DNA from: Selenomonadaceae bacterium
Lineage (GTDB): Bacteria > Bacillota > Negativicutes > Selenomonadales > Selenomonadaceae
Direction of reading: 5' to 3'
DNA length: 29,306 bases
Assembly (NCBI GenBank): GCA_016280345.1
Contig: JAEEGN010000026.1
Span: forward strand, 1-29,306
A program made the translations under genes and the position numbers. Below, piece by piece: positions 15,418-22,309 of this stretch. The notes beneath the pieces were generated by a model. It had not been told where the DNA came from and made no database searches. It saw only the letters and a program-made list of their open reading frames with translations. Positions within the stretch are counted from its first letter, which is position 1, and each line of letters begins with the position of its first letter.

Positions 15418-15486
15418 GCAGGGAGGAGGATGGATACAGGGGATCTTATCGGATTCATTTCCGAAAGAGAGTTTTTCAAGGAACGC

Positions 15487-15516
15487 TTGCGGGAAACGGG
15501 GTTCTTTTGGTACAAT
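15487..15516 (+). promoter_or_regulatory. Sigma-70-type promoter for lpxC
   Basis: TTGCGG (15487-15492), an 18-base spacer and TACAAT (15511-15516), about 53 bases upstream of the lpxC start. It is divergent from the dgt promoter some 70 bases away. Confidence 0.65.
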
Positions 15517-15569
15517 GTAAGGGATGGTGAGCCGTCGGCAGACAGGACGGCACCGGAGGAGGATTTCAT

Positions 15570-16394
15570 GTGCAGCAGAGAACTTTAGCGGCGGCGGCCC
15601 ATTACGAGGGGAATGGGCTCCATTCGGGAAAGCCGGTCCATCTGGCGCTCCTGCCGGCGCCGCCAGGAACTGGTATTGTGTTCGTCCGGACGGATTTGCC
15701 TGGACGGCCGGCGATACCGGCGCTGGCGTCAAGGGTGACATCGACGCTCCGGGCGACAACGATTGAGGCCGACGGAGTCAGGCTCTTTACGATCGAGCAT
15801 CTGATGTCGGCGCTCTACGCAGCGGGCGTGGATAACTGCCGGGTGGAGATGGACGCCGAGGAGCCGCCAGTGGGAGACGGTTCGGCGCTGGCGTTTTTGG
15901 ATCTCATTGAGGACGCCGGGTTAAAGGAGCAGGATGTGGTACGTCAAGAAGTCGTCATTGACCGTATCTTCCGGGTGGACGATGGTGATCGTTTTATCAT
16001 GGCAGTACCCTTCGATGGGCTCCGAGTTACGTTTACTTCGCTGAATCCGCATCCTCTGGTGGGAATTCAGTACTGCGATGTGATTATAGAAGAGGATGTT
16101 TACCGGCGGGAAATTGGCCCGGCTCGCACCATCGCCTTCGAGGCGGAGGTGGAAGCACTTCGGGCGGCCGGCCTCGGCCTCGGTGGAAATCTCGACAATA
16201 CGATCGTCTATAACGACGATCACTGGCTCAACGAACTTCGCTATCCGGATGAGTTGGTGCGCCACAAGGTTCTGGACGTCATTGGCGACTTGCGGCTGGC
16301 GGGCTTCGTACGAGGACATATCCTGGCGGTGAAGTCAGCTCACGTGCTGAACACGGCGTTGGCCCGGGCCATTGACGAGGCGTATCGGTGCTGA
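15570..16394 (+). CDS. lpxC: UDP-3-O-acyl-N-acetylglucosamine deacetylase
   Basis: Zinc deacetylase catalysing the committed step of lipid A synthesis (cytosol). The 274-residue protein shows TIEHLMSALYAAGVDN (His77), GSALAFLDLIEDAG, GPARTIAFEAEVEAL, LDNTIV, HKVLDVIGDL (His232, Asp236) and KSAH (catalytic His258), so zinc ligands and catalytic His are all present. The start is GTG 15570 with AGGAGG 7 bases upstream. An overlapping ATG at 15568 (ATGTG) would read only a six-residue peptide. It heads lpxC-fabZ-lpxA and has its own promoter. Its presence implies an outer membrane with lipopolysaccharide. Confidence 0.96.
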   Translation: MQQRTLAAAAHYEGNGLHSGKPVHLALLPAPPGTGIVFVRTDLPGRPAIPALASRVTSTLRATTIEADGVRLFTIEHLMSALYAAGVDNCRVEMDAEEPPVGDGSALAFLDLIEDAGLKEQDVVRQEVVIDRIFRVDDGDRFIMAVPFDGLRVTFTSLNPHPLVGIQYCDVIIEEDVYRREIGPARTIAFEAEVEALRAAGLGLGGNLDNTIVYNDDHWLNELRYPDELVRHKVLDVIGDLRLAGFVRGHILAVKSAHVLNTALARAIDEAYRC

Positions 16395-16424
16395 CAGCGA
16401 CTGTTGGCTGATCGGGAAAAAGGG

Positions 16425-16444
16425 GTTACCAAATTCGTTACCAA
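16425..16444 (+). repeat. Direct repeat GTTACCAA before fabZ
   Basis: Two identical copies of GTTACCAA (16425-16432 and 16437-16444) separated by four bases, directly upstream of the fabZ SD (AAAGGAG, 16451-16457). It could be an operator half-site pair or translational control element. I know of no regulator with this site. Confidence 0.5.
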
Positions 16445-16465
16445 TAAACTAAAGGAGTGGACATC

Positions 16466-16915
16466 ATGATTCTGGATACTAACGAGATCAAAAAGATATT
16501 GCCACACCGGACGCCTATGCTGCTGGTGGACCGCATCATCGAGCTGGTCCCGTTCGAGTCAGGCATCGGCATCAAGAATGTGACGCTGAACGAGCCGTTT
16601 TTCCTGGGGCATTTTCCGGGCAATCCGATCATGCCGGGAGTACTGATTTTGGAGGCAATGGCCCAGGTCGGCGGTATTGCCATGCTGTACCCGGAGGAGA
16701 ACCGGGGCAAGATTGCCCTGTTCGGGGGGATGGAAAATGTAAAATTCAAACGGCCGGTTGTGCCGGGGGATCAGATGATCATGAAGGCTCATATCGTGCA
16801 TGTCGTCAAGGGGAATTTTGGCAAATTGCATGCGGAGTCCTTCGTGGACGAGAAACTGGTTGCCCAGGGAGACTTCATCTTTGCCTTGAAACGGCCAGAA
16901 AACGGGCTAATTTAA
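16466..16915 (+). CDS. fabZ: 3-hydroxyacyl-ACP dehydratase FabZ
   Basis: A 149-residue hot-dog-fold dehydratase of type II fatty acid synthesis. ILPHRTPMLLVDRI and GHFPGNPIMPGVLILEAMAQ contain the catalytic His49 and Glu63 at the normal distance. ATG 16466 has AGGAG 8 bases upstream; the in-frame GTG at 16457 overlaps that SD. Location between lpxC and lpxA is the usual one in Negativicutes and many Gram-negatives: it competes with LpxA for 3-hydroxyacyl-ACP, linking phospholipid and lipid A supply. Confidence 0.97.
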   Translation: MILDTNEIKKILPHRTPMLLVDRIIELVPFESGIGIKNVTLNEPFFLGHFPGNPIMPGVLILEAMAQVGGIAMLYPEENRGKIALFGGMENVKFKRPVVPGDQMIMKAHIVHVVKGNFGKLHAESFVDEKLVAQGDFIFALKRPENGLI

Positions 16916-17103
16916 GTGATATTTGATGGTATTGGCTATGTAATCCGTCGAGAACCGAAAAAACAACGGCTTTTCCTGATATCTGGACTGCCAGGATTTC
17001 CTGCTCCGCGGGATTATATTATTAGAATATCTGGAAGCATCAGAGAAACATGAAGCCGGCATTTCCTGTAAGGAAGCGGCTGACGGACGAGGAGCGGGAT
17101 GAA

Positions 17104-17922
17104 ATGGCAGAGCTTGAAGGCGTAAAGATACATGAAACGGCTGTCGTCTATCCGGGCGCTCAGTTGGGAAAGAATGTGGTAATTGGACCGCATTCGGTAA
17201 TTGGTCCCGAGGTGGTTATCGGTGACGGGACAGTCGTCGGACCTCAGGTTGTTATTACAGGTGCGACCACAATTGGCAAGGATTGCCGCTTCTATCAGTT
17301 TTGCTCGGTAGGTGAGGAACCGCAGGATTTGAAGTTCCGGGGAGAGCGTAGTTTTGTCACGATTGGTGACCGCACTACGGTTCGAGAGTGCGTGACGATA
17401 CATCGTGCAACCGGCGAAGGCGAGAAAACCAGTGTTGGGAGCGATTGCCTGCTGATGGCAACGGTGCATGTGGCGCATAATTGCGTACTGGGCAATCATG
17501 TCATCATGTCGAACGCGGCCATGGTGGCCGGGCATGTGCGGGTCGAGGACCGGGTGGTCATCGGTGGTATGACAGGTGTACACCAGTTCGTGAAGATTGG
17601 GCGAAACGCGATGGTGGGCGGTTTTTCCCGCTTGTCGCAGGACGTGGTTCCCTATACCATTGTGAACGGTGTCCCTGCGAGAGCCATCGGACTGAACAGT
17701 GTGGGTATTTCCCGGGCAGGTGTGCCGTTGGACGCCCGCCGCAAGATTAAGCAGGCGTATAAGATTCTCTACCGGTCCGGGTACAATGTGACGCAGGCGA
17801 TTGAGGTCATTGAGCAGGAAGTCGATTCCTGTGAGGAAGTCGAACATTTTCTTCGCTTCCTCCGGAATGCGGAGCGCGGTATCTGCCGAGGCCGGAGAGA
17901 ATCAGAGGCGGAACTCAATTAA
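17104..17922 (+). CDS. lpxA: UDP-N-acetylglucosamine 3-O-acyltransferase
   Basis: First acyltransferase of lipid A synthesis, a trimeric left-handed beta-helix enzyme. Hexapeptide repeats run from about residue 9 to 190. VHVAHNCVLGNHVIM carries catalytic His125, AVHQF-type GMTGVHQFVKIG follows, and the C-terminal helices (KIKQAYKILYRSG onward) match the family. I chose ATG 17104, with AGGAG (17090-17094) 9 bases upstream. It gives 272 residues and puts the catalytic His at the same number as in E. coli LpxA. ATG 17050 in frame would add an 18-residue charged extension and has a poor SD. A terminator follows, so lpxI/lpxB are not in this unit. Confidence 0.96.
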   Translation: MAELEGVKIHETAVVYPGAQLGKNVVIGPHSVIGPEVVIGDGTVVGPQVVITGATTIGKDCRFYQFCSVGEEPQDLKFRGERSFVTIGDRTTVRECVTIHRATGEGEKTSVGSDCLLMATVHVAHNCVLGNHVIMSNAAMVAGHVRVEDRVVIGGMTGVHQFVKIGRNAMVGGFSRLSQDVVPYTIVNGVPARAIGLNSVGISRAGVPLDARRKIKQAYKILYRSGYNVTQAIEVIEQEVDSCEEVEHFLRFLRNAERGICRGRRESEAELN

Positions 17923-17945
17923 AAGAAACAGTTGTTTTACCCACT

Positions 17946-17976
17946 AAAGGCTTTCGGGGCTCCCGGAGCCTTTTTT
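17946..17976 (+). terminator. Rho-independent terminator after lpxA
   Basis: AAGGCTTTCGGG pairs with CCCGGAGCCTT with one bulged base, followed by T6 (17971-17976). It ends the lpxC-fabZ-lpxA unit 24 bases past the lpxA stop. Confidence 0.88.
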
Positions 17977-18157
17977 CATTGCTTCGTGCCTGAAACTTTT
18001 TTCGGTGGAAAGATTTCTCACTGCGGGGTGGTCGCGAATAAAGCGGACGTTGGTAGAAGATGGAGAGGGAAAAAACCGCCAGAAATACAGCGAAACGGGT
18101 TACGTTACAATCGGGTATTTTACTATTATATTTCTATCTTCCTTCTTGACGGTTTTA

Positions 18158-18166
18158 TGGTATAAT
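18158..18166 (+). promoter_or_regulatory. Extended -10 promoter upstream of rodZ (distal)
   Basis: TGGTATAAT at 18158-18166 is a perfect extended -10 element; the -35 region is weak (TTGACG at 18146 is too close to serve). The preceding part of this 388-base intergenic gap (17977-18157) shows no gene I can support. Confidence 0.5.
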
Positions 18167-18201
18167 AGTATTACTTGGTGGATTCGGATGAAGTGATCGA
18201 A

Positions 18202-18231
18202 TTGTGTCGAATATGTTCTGACACTTATAAT
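18202..18231 (+). promoter_or_regulatory. Proximal rodZ promoter with inverted repeat in the spacer
   Basis: TTGTGT (18202-18207), an 18-base spacer and TATAAT (18226-18231). GTGTC (18204-18208) and GACAC (18220-18224) form an inverted repeat, a plausible operator. It lies about 80 bases upstream of the rodZ start. Confidence 0.5.
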
Positions 18232-18310
18232 GGCAAGGATTGGCACGAGTTGAAACGGGAAATTTGACGCATGATGCGGGAACGTTTCAGGTAGTAAGGA
18301 GGACATTCCA

Positions 18311-19174
18311 ATGGTAGGCAATATCCTGCGGGCCGCAAGGGAAGAGCGCGGTCTTTCGCTGAAGGATATCGAGAATGAAACGAGCATTCGGGCTCTGTAT
18401 ATAGAAGCAATTGAGAAAGGCAAACAGGACGTGTTGCCCAGCGAGGTCTATGTAAAGGGATTTATCCGCAATTACGCGACTTTCCTGGGCTTGGATGCAG
18501 ATGCCCTGGCTCGGCAATACCAAGAGGAATTGCACGGCACCGTTGAGGAAAAGACGGATAAAGTGGTTCCCGTTGCTGTACCGGGTAAGGAGGAGCACGG
18601 GCCTTTTACCACGGGTTCTGATTTCAAGGAACGCGTCGAAAAGTCCCATCGAACGCAGCATATCCTGATTGCTTTGGGAATCGTGATAGGGCTTTTCGTG
18701 GGCAGTATCTATTATTTTTTCGGAGATGATGCGGTAAAGAAGAGGGAACAACCATCTCCGGTATCGCAACAGGTGCCCTCGGCAACAAATACAACCTCTG
18801 CGCCGGCGGTTCCTGTGCCGGCACCGGCAGTGGCGCCGGCAACACCTCCGGTATCTGCGCCACCATCGGCGCCCGCCGATTCGGCGGCGAGCCCGAAACA
18901 ACCAGACTCAAAGGCGGGGGCGGTTAATGTCACGGCCAAGTTCAACGACCGATGCTGGATGCACGTTATCGCTGACGGACAGGTAATTTACGAAGGGATT
19001 GTGGATGCTGGCCAGATGATTTCCTGGAAGGGGAAGGATCGCGTTACTGTAACGGCGGGGAATGCCGGAGCTGTCGATATCGTGTATAACGGCCGGGATT
19101 TGGGCCGCTTGGGGAACGTCGGTGACGTTGTCGAAAAGCGGTTCACAAAAGATAAGGTTGAAACTGGGATTTAA
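18311..19174 (+). CDS. rodZ: RodZ-like cell-shape protein (HTH, one membrane helix, DUF4115)
   Basis: A 287-residue bitopic protein. An N-terminal Cro/CI-type helix-turn-helix (about residues 1-70, with LRAAREERGLSLKDIENET and the YVKGFIRNYATFLGLD segment typical of RodZ), a basic/juxtamembrane stretch, one transmembrane helix (about 116-137), a linker rich in Pro, Ala and Ser (about 145-200) and a C-terminal extracytoplasmic DUF4115 beta domain (about 205-287, starting VNVTAKFNDRCWMHVIADG). RodZ links MreB filaments to the wall elongation machinery. AAGGAGG 8 bases before ATG 18311 fixes the start. nrdR follows 22 bases downstream. Confidence 0.88.
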   Translation: MVGNILRAAREERGLSLKDIENETSIRALYIEAIEKGKQDVLPSEVYVKGFIRNYATFLGLDADALARQYQEELHGTVEEKTDKVVPVAVPGKEEHGPFTTGSDFKERVEKSHRTQHILIALGIVIGLFVGSIYYFFGDDAVKKREQPSPVSQQVPSATNTTSAPAVPVPAPAVAPATPPVSAPPSAPADSAASPKQPDSKAGAVNVTAKFNDRCWMHVIADGQVIYEGIVDAGQMISWKGKDRVTVTAGNAGAVDIVYNGRDLGRLGNVGDVVEKRFTKDKVETGI

Positions 19175-19196
19175 ATTATGAGACGGAGGCGATACC

Positions 19197-19664
19197 ATGC
19201 TTTGCCCTTTTTGCAAGAAGGGAGACAGCCGGGTCATTGATTCCCGTTCGGCCGACGACGGCAATTCGATTCGCCGTCGGCGAGAATGTTCTGCCTGCGG
19301 GCGGCGCTTCACGACCTATGAGGTCGTTGAGAAAACGCCGCTCATGGTCATCAAAAACGATGGCCGCCGGGTCGTGTTCGATCGGGACAAGCTGCTCAAA
19401 GGGCTTATTCGATCCTGCGATAAGCGCGATATCCCGACGGAACGCGTGGTTAGTCTGGCGGACGAGATTGAGCGTGAACTTCGCAATACGATGGAGCGTG
19501 AAGTCACGACGAAGGCTATTGGCGAACTTGTCATGGAGAAGCTGAAGAATTTCGATGAGGTCGCGTATATTCGCTTTGCTTCCGTGTATCGTAAATTTGG
19601 CGATATTAGCATGTTCAAGGAGGAACTGGAGGAACTGCTCCGGGAAAAACGGGGGCGGTCCTAA
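19197..19664 (+). CDS. nrdR: Transcriptional repressor NrdR
   Basis: A 155-residue regulator of ribonucleotide reductase genes. The N-terminal zinc ribbon uses Cys3, Cys6, Cys31 and Cys34 (LCPFC, RRRECSACGRRFTTYE). An ATP-cone domain follows (about residues 49-139, VIKNDGRRVVFDRDKLLKGL), which senses ATP/dATP. The family length is normal. CGGAGG stands 8 bases before ATG 19197. No ribonucleotide reductase gene is present in the window, and I see no NrdR-box pair near its own start. Confidence 0.97.
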   Translation: MLCPFCKKGDSRVIDSRSADDGNSIRRRRECSACGRRFTTYEVVEKTPLMVIKNDGRRVVFDRDKLLKGLIRSCDKRDIPTERVVSLADEIERELRNTMEREVTTKAIGELVMEKLKNFDEVAYIRFASVYRKFGDISMFKEELEELLREKRGRS

Positions 19665-19696
19665 GGGGTTTTCGCTTTCATTTCGGAGGTAAGAGA

Positions 19697-21430
19697 TTGT
19701 CCTGGAAATTGGAAGAGCGGCTGCGCGCCCGTCTGCGGCAGGAAAGCGGTTACCAGACGCATTCGCCCGGGGGGCGTACGCGGTTCGCTTTGGCATACCC
19801 GAATCTATATCGTGTTGGCATGTCGAATCTTGGCTTTCACATTATCTATGATATTTTGAACCGCCGCCCGGATACGTCCTGCGAGCGGTTTTTTTTACCG
19901 GAAAAGTCGGAGCTCGCAGAGTACGAGCGGAGCCGGACGCCGCTTTTGAGTCTGGAGACGCAGACGCCACTGGCGGATTTCTCGGTCATCGGCTTCGCCG
20001 TGTCCTTTGAAATGGATTATTTCCATATCCTGTCCATGTTGAAGGCCGGTCGGGTGAAACTCCTTGCAGCGGAGCGGGGAGAGTTTGATCCGTTTGTCAT
20101 CGCCGGGGGGCCCTGCGCGACCTTCAATCCAGAGCCGCTGGCGCTTTTTTTTGACGCCTTCATCATCGGTGAAGGTGAAGAAACGATACAGGGGTTCATG
20201 GAAGCCCTGCATCTCGCTGGATCACATGGCCTGTCGCGGCGGGAGGTGTTGGCGGCGCTGGCCGCGGTCCCGGGAGTGTATGTGCCGTCCCTTTATGAGC
20301 CAATCTATGACGAGGCGGGAATTCTGAGAAGCATCAGGCATACCGGAGTACCTTCCTGCGTGAGGCGGCAATGGGTCAGAAACCTGGATGATTATCCGGC
20401 GCATACCGTCATCGTTACGGAGGATACTGAGTTTGACCTTTACCTCATCGAGACGGCCCGGGGTTGCGGACGTCACTGCCGTTTCTGCATGGCGGGCTAC
20501 TGTTTCCGCCGCCCCCGGAATCGGTCACTTACGGCGTTGCGTCAAGAGATTCCTGCAGCGCAGGAGGCGGGAAAACGCGTGGGGTTGATGGGTGCGGCGA
20601 TTTCGGACTATCCCGGAATTGACGCGCTGTGTAGGGATATCCTGAGCGCGGGTCTGACGATGTCGGTGGCCTCCTTTCGTGCCGATTCGGTAACTACTGT
20701 CTTGATGGAATCCCTGGTGAAAAGCGGAATGAAGACGCTGACGTTGGCACCGGAAGCGGGGAGCGCTCGGATGCGAGCAGTCATCAATAAGGGAATCAAC
20801 GAGGAACATCTTGAGCAGGCAATAGATATGGGAATCGTTGCCGGGATTCTGCGGTATCGCCTGTACTTCATGATTGGGCTGCCGGGGGAGGAGTTGGCTG
20901 ATGTGGAAGCCATCATCGCGATGGCGAAACGGTTGAAGGGCCGGCTTGAGGCGCGGGGCAACAAGGGAACGCTGACGCTCAGCGTTAACCCGTTTGTCCC
21001 GAAACCTTTCACGCCGTTCCAATGGTTGCCGATGGCATCCAAAGAGTATCTGGACGCAGCGGTTCGACGGCTTCGGCAAGGCCTGAAAGGGTGTCGCGGT
21101 ATTGAAATGCTGGTAGAGCCCCTTCGTGGTGCTCTTGTCCAAGGTGTCCTGGCGCGCGGCGATCGTCGGATTGGGCAGGTGCTTTGTGAAGCGAACGAAA
21201 ACGGCGGCACTAAAGCGTTTTTCCGCGTTATGAAGCGACAGGGACTTTCGGCGGAAGCGTACCTGTCCCGTCTACGGAGCAAGGATGAGGTGTTTCCCTG
21301 GGAGATGTTGGATATGGGCGTCAGCCGGGAATACTTGTGGGCCGAGCTGGAACAGGCCAGGCGAGGGGAAGCAACGCCAGCCTGCTTTGATGGCTGCCAG
21401 CGTTGCGGCGTTTGCGGAAGTGAAGAATAG
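19697..21430 (+). CDS. B12-binding-type radical SAM protein (TIGR03960-like)
   Basis: A 577-residue radical SAM protein. The first 200 residues resemble a Rossmann-like B12-binding domain (ALAYPNLYRVGMSNLG, the VIGFAVSFEMDY strand, IAGGPCATFNPEPLALFFDAFIIGEGE spread over about 145-172). The radical SAM core has the CxxxCxxC cluster at Cys257, Cys261, Cys264 (ARGCGRHCRFCMAG), and the GLPGEE segment is typical. The C-terminus ends with a CQRCGVC motif. The start is TTG 19697 with GGAGGT 6 bases upstream; no ATG is closer to the family N-terminus. The substrate is unknown. In other Firmicutes the homologue often precedes a DUF2344 gene; here pgeF follows instead. Confidence 0.85.
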   Translation: MSWKLEERLRARLRQESGYQTHSPGGRTRFALAYPNLYRVGMSNLGFHIIYDILNRRPDTSCERFFLPEKSELAEYERSRTPLLSLETQTPLADFSVIGFAVSFEMDYFHILSMLKAGRVKLLAAERGEFDPFVIAGGPCATFNPEPLALFFDAFIIGEGEETIQGFMEALHLAGSHGLSRREVLAALAAVPGVYVPSLYEPIYDEAGILRSIRHTGVPSCVRRQWVRNLDDYPAHTVIVTEDTEFDLYLIETARGCGRHCRFCMAGYCFRRPRNRSLTALRQEIPAAQEAGKRVGLMGAAISDYPGIDALCRDILSAGLTMSVASFRADSVTTVLMESLVKSGMKTLTLAPEAGSARMRAVINKGINEEHLEQAIDMGIVAGILRYRLYFMIGLPGEELADVEAIIAMAKRLKGRLEARGNKGTLTLSVNPFVPKPFTPFQWLPMASKEYLDAAVRRLRQGLKGCRGIEMLVEPLRGALVQGVLARGDRRIGQVLCEANENGGTKAFFRVMKRQGLSAEAYLSRLRSKDEVFPWEMLDMGVSREYLWAELEQARRGEATPACFDGCQRCGVCGSEE

Positions 21431-21439
21431 GAGGAAACG

Positions 21440-22255
21440 ATGGCCTTTTCACTGGTTCCCAAAGGGGAGAATCTCTGGGTTGGGCAGTTCTCCTTATTCG
21501 CGGAGGATTTTTTGACGCATGGCATTTCCACCCGATTCGGCGGCGTCAGCCGACCGCCGTATGATTCCCTGAATCTGGCGTTACAGGTGGGCGATGAGAC
21601 GGCGGCAGTTTTGGAAAACCGGCGTCGCTTTGTCACAGCGCTGGGACTTTCGGCGGCAACAATCTGCACGCCGGAGCAGGTTCATGGCAGTCAGGTATAC
21701 CAGGTGAAACAGGAGGACGCCGGGCGTGGCGCTTTTTCCTATGCCGAAGCCATTCCGGGGACGGATGCTTTGATGACAGATGTCCCTAACCTGCCGCTGT
21801 TCCTCTGCTACGCCGATTGCACGCCGGTATTACTGTTTGATCCGGTTCATCGGGTCGTCGCCATAGCACATGGAGGGTGGAAAGGGACGTTGCAGAATAT
21901 CGCCGCCAGGACGGTCCGGGCGATGGAAGACAGTTTTGGTACGAAGGCGGCGGAGTGTCTTGCGGCCATCGGCCCGGCCATTGGAGCGGAATGCTATGAG
22001 GTGGGGGAAGAAACCGCCCGGTTTTTCCGGGAAACGTATCCGGCGTCTTTCTCCGAGGTCTTGCAACAGGAGAACGGTCATATTCGACTAAATCTGGCGC
22101 TCATGAACCGCCGGCAGCTTGAAGCTGAGGGCCTTTTGCCGGAGCGGATTGACAGTGCGGCGGTCTGTACCCGTTGCAATGCCCAGGTATTCTATTCCTA
22201 TCGTGCGGCCGGCGGGAAAACAGGACGCATAGCTGCTGTAATCGCGATTCGTTGA
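21440..22255 (+). CDS. pgeF: Peptidoglycan editing factor PgeF (YfiH/laccase-domain family)
   Basis: A 271-residue protein of the multicopper-oxidase-related YfiH family, now known to remove wrongly built peptidoglycan precursors and to have purine nucleoside activity. ISTRFGGVS near the start, His82 in EQVHGSQVY, Cys127 in YADCTPVLL and His144 in AHGGWKGT form the metal/active site, all present. AGGAGG lies 5 bases upstream of ATG 21440 and overlaps the previous gene's stop, so it is cotranscribed with the radical SAM gene. Confidence 0.94.
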   Translation: MAFSLVPKGENLWVGQFSLFAEDFLTHGISTRFGGVSRPPYDSLNLALQVGDETAAVLENRRRFVTALGLSAATICTPEQVHGSQVYQVKQEDAGRGAFSYAEAIPGTDALMTDVPNLPLFLCYADCTPVLLFDPVHRVVAIAHGGWKGTLQNIAARTVRAMEDSFGTKAAECLAAIGPAIGAECYEVGEETARFFRETYPASFSEVLQQENGHIRLNLALMNRRQLEAEGLLPERIDSAAVCTRCNAQVFYSYRAAGGKTGRIAAVIAIR

Positions 22256-22309
22256 TAAGGCCGCTTATAACCGGCAGGGCAGGAATATGTTAATGAGGAA
22301 AGAGAAAAC

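Noticed and set aside
14320..15759. Longer dgt starting at 15759
   Set aside because: The extra 137 codons cross the promoter, lack similarity to the family and have no SD; ATG at 15348 has a strong one.
17932..18196. Two overlapping small frames (17932-18165 and 18005-18196) after lpxA
   Set aside because: The first runs through a terminator hairpin and both lack an SD.
18207..18220. LexA-like sequence CGAATATGTTCT upstream of rodZ
   Set aside because: The distance between CGAA and GTTC is two bases too short for the Bacillus-type SOS box, and rodZ is not an SOS gene.
20608..21669. 353-codon minus-strand frame opposite the radical SAM gene and pgeF
   Set aside because: Antisense shadow, low-complexity Ser/Arg-rich translation. 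The same applies to 23033-24028 opposite uvrA.
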